Assembly (NCBI GenBank): GCA_036501145.1
Contig: DASYAV010000179.1
Coordinates: 124,001-188,000, forward strand
DNA: 64,000 nucleotides
Source: PALSA-505 sp036501145
Lineage (GTDB): Bacteria; Actinomycetota; Actinomycetes; Streptosporangiales; Streptosporangiaceae
Direction: 5' to 3'
Part shown: positions 50,880 through 60,119 of the stretch, in pieces
Layout of the letters: each line of letters opens with the position of its first letter
Position numbering within the stretch: the stretch's first letter is position 1
Position numbers and translations under genes: made by a program
The notes under the pieces: generated by a model
What the model was told of the DNA's origin: nothing
The model's input: the letters and a program-made list of their open reading frames with translations, nothing else
Databases searched by the model: none

Positions 50880-51062
50880 CTCGACCGCCTCTTTCCGCCA
50901 CCCTGCATAGGGCCGTGGGTGGAGGCCAACGCTAATCGCCGGTGAGGCAGCCGATAAGGAACATCGCGCACAAGACGGCCGGCCCAATTTTCGACACTTG
51001 TCGCGCCGCGCCGAGCCTAGACTCCAGTGATCTGGCGTCCGTCACCCGGAGGTGGTGCTGAC

Positions 51063-53123
51063 GTGGCTCCGCTGCTGGAAGTCGAGAATCTTCGCACTCA
51101 GATCCGCCGCCGCAAAGAACGCGTGCACGCCGTCGACGGGATCAGTCTGTCCGTCGAGCCGGGCGAGACCCTCGGGCTGGTGGGCGAGTCTGGCTGCGGC
51201 AAGTCGATGACCGTGCTGTCGGTCATGCGGCTGCTTCCGCCGGGCGGGCAGATCACCGGCGGGCGGGTCACGTTCGACGGCCGCGACCTGACCACCCTGC
51301 CGGCCCGGGAGATGGCCGCGCTGCGTGCGGACCGCATCGCCATGGTCTTCCAGGACCCGCTGACGTCGCTCAATCCCACCATGACCGTGGGAGACCAGAT
51401 CGCGGAGACCGTCCTGCTGCACCGGGACGTCAGCAAAGCCGAGGCCAGGGAGCGCGCGGCGGAGGTGCTCGACCTCGTCCGGATCCCCGCGGCCCGGCAG
51501 CGCTCGCGGGACTACCCGCACCAGTTCTCCGGGGGGATGCGCCAGCGCGTGGTGATCGCCATGGCTCTCGCCTGCGAGCCGGACCTGCTCATTGCGGACG
51601 AGCCGACGACCGCACTCGACGTGACGACCCAGCAGCAGATACTCGACCTGTTCGACGACCTGCAGTCACGCTTCGGCATGGCGATGATCCTCGTCACGCA
51701 CGACCTGGGGGTTGTCGCGGGCCGCGCCGACCGGGTCACCGTGATGTACGCAGGCCAGATCGTGGAGAGCGCGCCCTCGGCGGAACTGTTCGGCCAGCCG
51801 CGGCACCGGTACACCGAGGCGCTGTTCCGGGCGATGCCCAGCGGGGCGCACCGGCTGCACGGCCGGCTGAAGAACATTCCCGGGCTGCCACCGGATCTCG
51901 CTCGGCCGCCCGGCGGCTGCAGGTTCGCCGCGCGCTGCGAGCACGCGACAGCGGAATGCCGTGCCGAAGCGCCGGCCCTGCTGGCCGGCGCGGGCAGCCA
52001 CGCGGTCGCCTGCGTGCACCCGGCGCGGGCCGGGGCGCCGGTGCAGGCCGCTGACCGCCTCCCGCCGCCACTGACCGCCGACCCGGCCGCCGCACAGACG
52101 GCCCTGTCCTGCCGGGACCTGGTCAAGGAGTTCAGCACCGGCCGTGGCCTGCTGCCCGGCAGGCATCCCAGCCGGATCAGCGCGGTGGCCGGGGTATCAC
52201 TCGACATCGCCGACGGGGAGATCTTCGGGCTGGTCGGTGAGTCCGGGTGCGGCAAATCCACGCTGGCCCAGCTGATGGTCGCCCTGGAGCGCCCGACCAG
52301 TGGCTCGCTGCTGCTGTACGGCAAGGATCTCGGCCGGCTGTCCCGGCGCCAGCTCCGGGCCGAGCGCCGTGGCCTGCAGCTGGTCTTCCAGGACTCGGCG
52401 GCCGCGCTGGACCCGCGGATGCGGGTCGGCTCGATCCTCACAGAGCCGATGCGGCTGCAGCACCTGGCCCGCGGCCATGACCGGGGCGTGCTGGTGCGCC
52501 GGCTGCTGGACGACGTGGGCATGCCGGCCAGGTCGGCAGAGCGGTATCCACACGAGTTCTCCGGCGGACAGCGGCAGCGGATCGCGCTCGCCCGCGCCCT
52601 GGCGCTGCGCCCCAAGGTGATCGTGGCCGACGAGCCGGTCTCCGCGCTGGACGTGTCCGTGTAGGCACAGATCCTGAATCTTCTGGTCGATCTGCAGCAC
52701 GAGCACCGGCTGACCTACGTGCTGGTCTCACACGATCTTTCCGTGATGCGCTACCTGACCGACCGCATCGGCGTGATGTATCTCGGCAAGCTGGTGGAGG
52801 TCGGCCCGCGGGACGAGGTGTACCAGCGCCCGCTGCACCCCTATACCCGGGCGCTGATCGACTCGGCGCCGAACACCGCCCGGGCGCAAGGTAAGGGCGA
52901 GAGGCCGGGGCTCCGCGGCGGCGACCTGCCGTCTGCGGCCAGCCCGCCGTCCGGGTGCAGGTTCCGCACCCGCTGCCCGCTCGCCCAGCAGATCTGCGCC
53001 GAGGCCGAGCCGCCGCTGCGGCACACCGCCGGCGGGCGGCACGGCGCGGCCTGTCATTTTCCGTTGCGCCCGCTGCCCGCGGCCGGTGCCGCCGGCGGGC
53101 CGGCTCAGCGAGAGCAGGGATAG
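51063..53123 (+). pseudogene. Fused peptide ABC transporter ATPase (DppD-DppF) interrupted by an amber stop
   Basis: Two ATPase domains in one chain, energising the peptide importer. NBD1 has Walker A GESGCGKSMT, signature FSGGMRQR and Walker B LLIADEPTTALD. NBD2 has GESGCGKSTL, FSGGQRQR and VIVADEPVSALDVSV. An in-frame TAG at 52662-52664 then replaces what is usually Gln (SVQAQILNLL). The same frame continues intact with AQILNLLVDLQ, the H-loop LVSHDLSVM and the C-terminal Cys-rich PSGCRFRTRCPLA region to 53123. The truncated product lacks the NBD2 switch His. This is a single-base lesion, amber read-through or a sequencing error. The GTG at 51063 follows GGAGG. Confidence 0.88.
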
Positions 53124-54318
53124 CGCCCGGCCAGCCGGGCGATCTTGAACGCCAGGTGGATCGCGAGCCGGTCCCGCCCGTCGTGCACGTCGATGCCACA
53201 GACCTTCTGCGCCTTCTTCAGCCGGTAGTACAGCGTGCCACGGTGCACGTAGAGCCGCTCGGCCGCCGCCTGGCCGTCGCCGCCCAGGTCGAGATAGGTC
53301 TCCAGCGCCTCGAGAACACCGATGTCACCCGCGGCGAGCAGCTGCTCGAACCGCGGGTCGAGTGCCGCCTCGACGGCGCCGGACCACGCAGCAGCGAGAT
53401 GGCCCGGTAGACGCCGAGGGTCCGCCAGGACGCCGTGGCGCCGAAACTCGGGATCGCCGCGGCGGTGCGGGCGGCCAGCCGGGCCTGGCGGTAAGAGAGG
53501 TAGATGTCTTCCAGCCGCTCATAGGGATCCCCCAGGCCCACCACGGCCCGCGCCTGGCGCCCGTGCCGGGCCAGGCGGCGGGCCAGCGCCTCCCGCGTCT
53601 CGCCGCCGATCTCGCGGGCGCGGTCCGAGCGCTGGTCGGCCTCGCTCCGGGTGCGCAGCAGGATCACCACGTAATCGGGGAACGGAAACCCGAGCAGCAC
53701 GCCGTGCGGATACCGGCGCGTTACGTCCCGCAGGCCCTCACAGATATCCAGGCGGGAGTCGTCATCGCCGGCGTCGACCACCTGGACGACGACCACCACC
53801 GCCGGCCCGTTGCCCGGCAGCAGCCCTTCCTCGTGAACTTCGGCCGCCGCGGCGGCCCGCAGTTCGTCAGACGCGGACAGCAGCCGCCCGAGCGCGGTGG
53901 CCGCGCGCTTTTCGGCGAGCAGATCCTCATACATCAGCAGGCCCGCCTGCCGGGCCGCCCGCCCCGCGATGCCGACCTGCTCGGCGGACAGGGAGGCATC
54001 GTCGTCGATCAGCCAGAGGAATCCGGTCAGCCGCTCGTGGCAGCGCACCGGCACGCACAGCCGGCCCAGGATGCCCATCCGCTCGGCCCGGGGGATCCGC
54101 AACGGGCCCGCCGACTCGACGATCCCGAAGCTGCGGAACCAGTCCCGGATCGTCGGCTGGGTCTCCCGCCGGAGGATGGAATCCCGCCGGATCTCGTCGA
54201 TGGGCGTGGTGTGCGAGGAGTAGGCGATCACTCGCTGCTCGTCGTCCTCGAGAACCGCCGGCGCGTCGAGCCGCTCCGCCACATCATCGGTCAGTGCCTG
54301 CAGATCTGCTGGGAACAT
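53105..54318 (-). pseudogene. PucR-family transcriptional regulator with a frameshift
   Basis: A CdaR/PucR-like regulator. The first frame (from ATG 54318, MFPADLQALTDDVAERLDA) runs through a GAF-like and GGDEF-related middle (ICEGLRDVTRRYPHGVLLG, ALARRLARHGRQARAVVGLG) to GVYRAISLL. It then turns to Arg/Ser nonsense near 53375-53386. A second frame resumes exactly there with AVEAALDPRFEQLLAAGDIG and the helix-turn-helix core AAAERLYVHRGTLYYRLKKAQKVCG, ending with TGA at 53105-53107. One missing base, probably a G in a GGG run (now CCGGCGCC), explains the break. It is the likely regulator of the adjacent peptide-uptake genes. Confidence 0.88.
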
Positions 54319-54438
54319 GGGCTCTCCGGGGGCCGGCGCACAGCGGGAAAGGCCGGAGCGCCGCAACGCCGCAGGGGCAGGCGGCGGGGTCTGGGACGTC
54401 GCTGGCCCGGACACGGCGCACTATGTGATATTTTACCC

Positions 54439-54453
54439 AGCTAATGATTAGCT
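54439..54453. promoter_or_regulatory. 15-bp palindrome upstream of the PucR gene
   Basis: AGCTAATGATTAGCT is a perfect inverted repeat of seven bases around a central G. It lies about 120 bp upstream of the PucR start in an AT-richer gap. It may be an autoregulatory operator. Confidence 0.6.
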
Positions 54454-54570
54454 AAGCATGCCTTAATGAGGTTGGCCGGTCAGTGCAGTGTGGCATTTAC
54501 TCGCTCACAAGCTGAGTGGCGTGTCTTTACGTCCTGGTCCCTATTAGCGGCGGCGCTGAATCCGCGGTGC

Positions 54571-55400
54571 TCAGCCAACCGCGGGTGCCGTGGTGATGGC
54601 GGTATGTGGTCCCGTGGGCTCACGGTGCAGGCGGGTGCCGTTGCGCCAGACCGCGGCGATGTTGCGGGTCGCAGTGATGTCGGCGCACGGGTCGCCGTCG
54701 ACGAGCAGCAGGTCGGCGCGCAGCCCGCGGGCGATGCGGCCCCGGTCGGCCAGCCCGAAGAGCCGGGCCGGGACTGACGTGGCTGCGGCCAGCGCCGCGG
54801 CGGGGGGCAGGCCGGCCCTGACCAGCAGTTCGAGTTCGTGGTGCAGCGCGATGCCGTGCCCGGCGTAGGCGTTCAGGATGGCGTTGCCGTCTGCTGAATC
54901 GGAGTAGTTGGTGTCGGTCCCGGCGAGCACCTGTATGCCGGCCTGGTGCAGCGCGGCTACGCTGCGCAGCGCGCCGTCGAAGTCGAGCCGCCCGCCCGCG
55001 CATGCCGCGGCCGCGCCGCGGGCACGTGCGTCTGCCAGCAGGTCCGGCCGGGTGAAGACGGTCCGGGTGAGCTCGTCGAGGTAGCGGCCCAGCCGCGGGT
55101 GGCGGGCCAGCTCGCGCTGGTCTGCCTCGATCAGGCCAGCATGTGCGGCGGACAGGACCGCGGTGGCCCGCAAGGTGGCGATCACGAAAGCCGGGCGGCG
55201 TGCACGTGGCAGTCGATCAGGCCAGGCATCAGGGTCCCGCCGTGGCCCTCGATGACCTCAGCGCCCGCCGGGACGCCGAGGTCATCGCCGATGCCGGCGA
55301 TGGTGCGGTCGGCCAGCAGGACGTTGCTGGCAGGCCGCAGCCGCTGCCCGTCGAAGGCCCGGGCGCCCCGGAACAGCGTGCTGGCGCCGCCCGCGGTCAT
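54571..55400 (-). pseudogene. Amidohydrolase gene with internal deletion
   Basis: The N-terminal 72 codons (from ATG 55400) encode an amidohydrolase start with FDGQRLRPASNVLLADRTI and GTLMPGLIDCHVHAARLS, then stop at 55182-55184. In another frame from about 55185 the sequence continues with AGIQVLAGTDTNYSDSADGNAI, HHELELLVRAGLPPAAALAAAT and LRADLLLVDGDPCADI, the usual C-terminal half. About 100-150 residues of the central barrel are missing between the halves, and the frames do not match. The HxH motif and the TD segment survive on separate pieces, so no active enzyme is expected. Its start overlaps the stop of the membrane protein gene upstream. Confidence 0.85.
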
Positions 55401-56146
55401 GACATGCCTGCTGCCTTGCCGTCGCCGGGCTGGCCGTCGCTGGCGGGGGCGGTGCTGGTGGCGCGCTGACGGGCCTGCTGCCAGTTGCCGTAGATGAACA
55501 GGCCGGCTACCCCGAGCCCGAAGAACGGCAGGCCGACGGGCTGCTGAAGGGCGAGGAAAGTGCTGGTGGCCTGGGTAAGTGCCAGGACGGCGACCGCGAC
55601 GGCGTGGCCGAGGAAGGCCAGTCCGATGATGGTGGTGGACACCATCGAGGCCCGGCTGGCGGCGGCACGGCCGGCGATCTGGGCGTAGCGGGGGTTACGC
55701 CGGCCCATCGCGCGCAAGATGAGCTGGTGCAGCGGGTGGCCGATGGCGACCGAGACAACACAGGCGATGCCGAACAGGCCGGTCACCGCCGGGGCCTGCA
55801 GCTCCATGGCCAGCGCGTTGCCGCCGGAGGCCCAGGAGGCCAGCACGCCGATGCCGAAGGTGGCCACGCTGACCACGCCCAGGGCGCTCAGCTTCCGGCG
55901 GACGGCCAGGATGGCCAGGGTCCAGCCGACCGGGATGGCGCCGGCCAGGGCCAGCGCCAGGGCGGAGCTGCCGGTGTGCGGCCGGATCAGATGGTAGGCC
56001 AGCAGCGGGACGGCGAAGTTCACGGCCACGCTGGCCAGGCCGGCCAGAACGGCCCGGCCCGAAGGCTTCGGTGGCCCGGACCCGGCGCCCTTCCCGGGCT
56101 GGGCGGCCGGCGGGGAGCCGGGCACGGTAGCGGTGGGGGCAGTCAT
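55397..56146 (-). CDS. VC0807-like integral membrane protein, 249 aa
   Basis: A polytopic membrane protein with about six hydrophobic helices. The N-terminal 30 residues are Pro/Gly-rich and cytoplasmic. AVNFAVPLLAYHLIRP and ALALAGAIPVGWTLAILAVRRKLSALGVVSVATFG resemble the actinomycete VC0807-type family of unknown function. ATG 56146 overlaps the upstream small gene's stop, and its own stop overlaps the broken amidohydrolase start, so all are coupled. Transport activity is not established. Confidence 0.7.
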   Translation of the reverse strand: MTAPTATVPGSPPAAQPGKGAGSGPPKPSGRAVLAGLASVAVNFAVPLLAYHLIRPHTGSSALALALAGAIPVGWTLAILAVRRKLSALGVVSVATFGIGVLASWASGGNALAMELQAPAVTGLFGIACVVSVAIGHPLHQLILRAMGRRNPRYAQIAGRAAASRASMVSTTIIGLAFLGHAVAVAVLALTQATSTFLALQQPVGLPFFGLGVAGLFIYGNWQQARQRATSTAPASDGQPGDGKAAGMS

Positions 56147-56346
56147 CGCAGCTGTTCTTTCTGGGTGTGCGCGGTCAGGCCGCGGGCGCCGCGGACCAGG
56201 CCCATGATCAGGATCAGGGCGCCGATCGCGATGAGGATCACGCTGTCGTGCAGGACCGCCAGGCCGACTGCGACGAGCGCGGCGCCGAGCACGATCCGGA
56301 ACACTGGGTGGTTGACGACTGGGACATCCTTCAGCAGTGCGAACAC
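56143..56346 (-). CDS. Small membrane protein, 67 aa
   Basis: A short protein with two likely membrane helices (FRIVLGAALVAVGLAVLHD and VILIAIGALILIMGLVRG). The GTG at 56346 has an excellent AAGGAGA site eight bases upstream, which decides the start; the longer open frame lacks one. The stop overlaps the next gene's ATG. It belongs to the same coupled unit of small genes. Function unknown. Confidence 0.7.
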   Translation of the reverse strand: MFALLKDVPVVNHPVFRIVLGAALVAVGLAVLHDSVILIAIGALILIMGLVRGARGLTAHTQKEQLR

Positions 56347-56428
56347 GACGTTCTCCTTGGTGCGGTTTGTTTGCTGCGTGGGTTTATGACGCTGAGACCC
56401 GAAATCCACATCGCGGTAGTGCGGCCGG

Positions 56429-56635
56429 CTAGCCGGCCTGCGGAACGAGCGGGTGCCGGGCAGCGGGCGAGATGGCCCAGCCCTCCGCCGACAAGGCCGC
56501 CCATAGCTGGATGGTGCAGTGCCGGCAGAGGTAGAGCTCGCCTTTCCTGGTCAGGCGGTAGGCGGCCCGGGCCGGCGGTCCGCAGCGGTCACATGTCTGG
56601 TTCGTGTCGCGCGGGCGGTGGCCGGCGGGCGTCAT
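56429..56635 (-). CDS. Small zinc-ribbon-like protein (DUF7455-type), 68 aa
   Basis: A 68-residue protein with two CxxC pairs, TCDRCGPPARAAYRLTRKGELYLCRHC, the pattern of a small zinc ribbon found in actinomycetes. The ATG at 56635 overlaps the stop of the preceding 59-aa ORF (TGATG); the GTG at 56638 is an alternative. The ribbon spacing of about 19 residues between pairs matches the DUF7455-type proteins I recall. It may bind nucleic acid or another protein. Confidence 0.65.
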   Translation of the reverse strand: MTPAGHRPRDTNQTCDRCGPPARAAYRLTRKGELYLCRHCTIQLWAALSAEGWAISPAARHPLVPQAG

Positions 56636-56814
56636 CACAGGCCTTCCGGCGCGGGCCTGAGGCGGCGAGCCCAGCCGGTGAGGGCCGCCCGGAGCCCTGG
56701 CGGGGGCTGCCGCCGGGTGCCGCGGGCGGCGTGGGCCAGCGCGGCGCGGTGAGTTTGGTGGTGCAGTTCGGCGAGCCGGTCCTGTACGAGGGCCGGCATG
56801 GTGCTGGGGAACAT
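56635..56814 (-). CDS. Small basic protein, 59 aa
   Basis: A short ORF starting MFPSTMPALVQDRLAELHHQ and ending RRLRPAPEGL. The ATG at 56814 is preceded by GAGGAG at the proper distance, and its stop overlaps the next gene's ATG. This is the type of small helical, Arg-rich actinomycete protein (QDRLAELH) often placed ahead of zinc-ribbon genes. It heads the operon that runs down to the broken amidohydrolase. Confidence 0.6.
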   Translation of the reverse strand: MFPSTMPALVQDRLAELHHQTHRAALAHAARGTRRQPPPGLRAALTGWARRLRPAPEGL

Positions 56815-57000
56815 CTCGTGGTCTCCTCAGGTACGGAATTGGCCTTGGTCCCGAGGATGGCGCTCGGCCCGGGTGGCGCGAATCGGGTGATCGCCCAGGA
56901 TCTGGGATCGGCGGGTGTTTAGATCCCCCGGTGGTGCTGCTTAGATTTTGATTGTCCTGGTGGTTTGACCTGGTCGGTGAGGGCCTGATGGAGTGGGCAT

Positions 57001-60000
57001 ATGGCCGCACCGGTGGTGTTTGTCGGGCGTGAGGGCGAGTTGTCCCGGCTGCTGGACGCGCTGGAGGGGGATGCCCGCCTGGTGCTGGTGACCGGCGACG
57101 CCGGGGTGGGGAAAACCCGGTTCGTGGCCGAGGGCATGACCCGGGCCGCGGCTGCGGGAGCGGTGCTGGTGCGGGGGGAGTGCCTGCCGCTGGCCGAGAC
57201 GCTGCCGCTGCTGCCGGTCGCCGCGGCGCTGGGTGAGCTGACCAGACGGGACGGCGGCGGACTGATGGAGACGGGCCTGGCGGCCGCCCCCGGGTATGTG
57301 AGGGGGGAGGTAGAGCGGCTGATGCCTGGGCTGTGCGGCCGTGACGGGCCGGGCACAGCGGGTGGCCCGAACGCGGGCTGGCAGCGGGAACGGCTGTTTT
57401 CGGCGGTGGCGGAGTTGCTGGCCGCGGTCGCCAGCGCCGCTCAGGGCCGGGCCGGGCTGGTTGTCGAGGACGTGCACTGGGCGGACGGCGCGACGCTGGA
57501 CTTCCTGACCTTCCTGACGCGCGCCGGGGCGTGGGACGCGGTGACTGTTGTCGCGACGTGCCGCAGCGATGAAGCACCCCTGGATGCCCAGGTGGCGGGC
57601 TGGCTGGCGCAGATGCGGGGTGCGGCGGGCGTGGAAGAGCTCCGGCTCGGCCCGCTGTCCCGGCCCGAGGTGGCCGAGCAGGCCGCCGTGCTGGCGGGTA
57701 GCCCGGTGCCGCTGCGGCTGGTGGATGAGTTGTATGCGCGGACGGAGGGGAATCCGTTTTTCACTGAGCAGCTGGTCGCCGCGGGCCTCGCCGACGGGGC
57801 CGATGGCGGGCTGAGTGTCCCGGCTGGGTTGCCGGGCCGCCTCGCGGAGTTGCTGGCGGCCCGGGCGGGGCGGTGTGCGGGGGAGGCGCGGGCGGTGCTG
57901 GCCGGGCTGGCGGTGGCGGGCCGGCCGCTGGCCGAGGATCTGGTGGGCGCGGTGACCGGGCTGGATGCCCAGGCGGTGCGTCGCGGGCTGCGGGAGCTGG
58001 CTGCGGTCCGGCTGCTGGCCGACGATGCCGCCGGGGATGCGTGCCGGCTGCGGCATGCGCTGCTCGCCGAGGCGATCGTGGGCGACCTGCTGCCGGGCGA
58101 GCGGGCCGCGCTGCACGAGGGCGTCGCGCGAGCGCTGGCCGTGGCCGGGGACCAGACGCTGGCGGCCGAGGTGGCCGGGCACTGGCAGGCCGCCGGGAAC
58201 GCTGCCGAAGAACTGCCGGCCCGGCTGGCGGCCGCCGAGGCCGCCGAGCGGCTGTCCGGCTACGCCGAAGCCGCGGCGCACTGGCAGCGGGCCATCGAGC
58301 TGTGCCAGGCACAGCCCGGTACCGCCAGCACGGCCGGAACGGACGTGCCGCGCATGTATGTGCGGGCCATCGACGCGCTGCGGTGGTCTGGCGCCAGCAT
58401 GCGCGCCGGAGAGGTCGCCGAGGAGGCCTACCAGCGGTTCGCCGGCCACCCCGACCCGCCAGCCGCCGCGGCCGCCTGCTACCGCGCCGGGTTCTTCCGG
58501 GCGCTGGGCTCGCCCGGTTCCGCGCGCCCGCTGATCGAGGAGGCGCTGCGGCTGTACGAACAGTGTCCGCCGTCCGCGGACCAGGCCCAGGCGTGGCTCG
58601 AGTACGCCAACGTCCTGGTGTCCGGCGAGGGACGGCTGGAGGATGCTTCCCACGCGCTGAGCCGGGCGCTGGAGATCGCCGAGGCGGCCGGGTCCGCACC
58701 CTTGATCCACTGGGTTCTGGCCAGCCTCGCGCTGGATGCGTTCCGGCGCGGCCAGGCCGCGGACGGGTTCGCGTTCCTGGAACGGGGGCGGGCGCTGGCC
58801 CGTGTCACGGATGACCGCATGGCCCTGGTGCGGCTCGCCATGAACGAAAGCTACGCGCTGCTCGGGCTGGCCAGGTTCCCGGCCGCTGCCGATGCCGCGG
58901 TCAGTGGTCTTGACATCGCCCGCCGGGCCGGGCTGGGGGCCTCGTTTCCAGCCACCCTGCTGGCCGTCGTCGCCTGCGACGCCCTGCTGGCCCGTGGGCG
59001 CACGGCCGATGCCGCCGGGCTGATCGATCCGCTGACCAGCGGGGCGCCCGACCACGATCATCGGCCGGCGCACGAGGCCCGCGCCGAGATTGACCTGCTG
59101 CGCGGCGACATCGCCGCCGCCACCGAACGGTGGCAGCAGCTCAAGGCTCGGGTAGGTCACCTCGGCCACATCGAGGAAGCTCGCGAATCCGCGGAACGGT
59201 CCGTGGGGCTGGCGCTGTGGGCAGGGCGCCCCGGCGACGCCCTCGAGGAGGCCGCGAGCGTGCTGGCTCGTTTCGAGGCCACAGACCTGACCGCCTTCTG
59301 CGGGCGGCTGCTGGTAGCGGCCATGCGGGCCTGCGCTGACCTGGCCGAAGCGGCCCGCGCCCGCCGCGACGCACCGGCTGCCGGCGCCGCCCAGGCCGCC
59401 GCCGGCGACTTGGCGTCGTGGGTGGACCAGACGGCCGCTGCCCCGTTCACCGACCACCCGCTGCAGGCCACGATCCCGGCCGAGCGGGCCACCTGGGACG
59501 CCGAGCAGACCCGGCTGGCAGGAACCAGCGACCCCGAAGCCTGGCACACCGCCGCGAAAGCCTGGCAGGACCTGGGCTGCCCGCACCGCGCCGGGTACGC
59601 CTGGTGGCGCCAGGCCCAGGCACAGCTAGACGCCGGGCCGCCGGCCGCGGCGGCCGGCCCGCTGCGCTCGGCCGCGGCCGCTGCCGACGGCCACGCACCG
59701 CTGCTGGCCCAGATCCGCGCCCTGGCCGAGCGCGCCCGGATCCCGCTGCAGCCCGCCGCGGCCGAATCCCAGACCCGGCCGGCGGCTGCACCAGCGCCCT
59801 ACGGGCTGACCAGCCGCGAGCTGGCCGTGCTGCGGCTGCTGGCCGCCGGGCGGACCAACGCGCAGATCGGCGCGGAGCTGTACATCAGCCCGAAGACCGC
59901 GGGCGTTCACGTGTCCAGCATCTTGCGCAAACTCGGGGTGTCCGGCCGGGTGCAGGCGGCCGCCCTGGCCGAACGGGCCGGCTTGCTGCCCGCCGCACGG

Positions 60001-60006
60001 CCCTGA
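57001..60006 (+). CDS. LAL-type (MalT-like) LuxR-family transcriptional regulator, 1001 aa
   Basis: A large ATP-binding LuxR regulator. The N-terminal AAA/NACHT-like ATPase has VFVGREGELSRLLDAL, Walker A VTGDAGVGKTRFVAEG (near residues 30-40) and Walker B LVVEDVHWADGATLDFL (near 155-170). A long alpha-helical, TPR-like middle spans about 380-900. The C-terminal LuxR helix-turn-helix reads LTSRELAVLRLLAAGRTNAQIGAELYISPKTAGVHVSSILRKLGV. ATG 57001 follows a weak TGGAG. It is divergent from the small-gene operon at 56814 across about 190 bp. LAL proteins often control natural product or transport genes; the target here is unknown. Confidence 0.93.
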   Translation: MAAPVVFVGREGELSRLLDALEGDARLVLVTGDAGVGKTRFVAEGMTRAAAAGAVLVRGECLPLAETLPLLPVAAALGELTRRDGGGLMETGLAAAPGYVRGEVERLMPGLCGRDGPGTAGGPNAGWQRERLFSAVAELLAAVASAAQGRAGLVVEDVHWADGATLDFLTFLTRAGAWDAVTVVATCRSDEAPLDAQVAGWLAQMRGAAGVEELRLGPLSRPEVAEQAAVLAGSPVPLRLVDELYARTEGNPFFTEQLVAAGLADGADGGLSVPAGLPGRLAELLAARAGRCAGEARAVLAGLAVAGRPLAEDLVGAVTGLDAQAVRRGLRELAAVRLLADDAAGDACRLRHALLAEAIVGDLLPGERAALHEGVARALAVAGDQTLAAEVAGHWQAAGNAAEELPARLAAAEAAERLSGYAEAAAHWQRAIELCQAQPGTASTAGTDVPRMYVRAIDALRWSGASMRAGEVAEEAYQRFAGHPDPPAAAAACYRAGFFRALGSPGSARPLIEEALRLYEQCPPSADQAQAWLEYANVLVSGEGRLEDASHALSRALEIAEAAGSAPLIHWVLASLALDAFRRGQAADGFAFLERGRALARVTDDRMALVRLAMNESYALLGLARFPAAADAAVSGLDIARRAGLGASFPATLLAVVACDALLARGRTADAAGLIDPLTSGAPDHDHRPAHEARAEIDLLRGDIAAATERWQQLKARVGHLGHIEEARESAERSVGLALWAGRPGDALEEAASVLARFEATDLTAFCGRLLVAAMRACADLAEAARARRDAPAAGAAQAAAGDLASWVDQTAAAPFTDHPLQATIPAERATWDAEQTRLAGTSDPEAWHTAAKAWQDLGCPHRAGYAWWRQAQAQLDAGPPAAAAGPLRSAAAAADGHAPLLAQIRALAERARIPLQPAAAESQTRPAAAPAPYGLTSRELAVLRLLAAGRTNAQIGAELYISPKTAGVHVSSILRKLGVSGRVQAAALAERAGLLPAARP

Positions 60007-60119
60007 CCACCACCGGAGAATCTGGATCACCGGGTACCTCAGCACCGCGTCGCATGTGAGCCAGTGTGAGCGCGGTCAGCGGGGCCCGTTCCTTCAGGGC
60101 GGGGGAACGCGGGGGGTGC

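Noticed and set aside
52662..52664. Programmed recoding (pyrrolysine or selenocysteine) at the stop codon in the ABC ATPase
   Set aside because: The codon is UAG, not UGA, and no pyrrolysine genes are seen; relatives have Gln here, so a point mutation or error is simpler.
56941..59586. An 881-codon open frame on the minus strand opposite the LAL regulator
   Set aside because: It is Arg/Gly/Gln-rich, matches no family, and lies entirely opposite a well-recognised gene; long antisense frames are normal in high-GC DNA.
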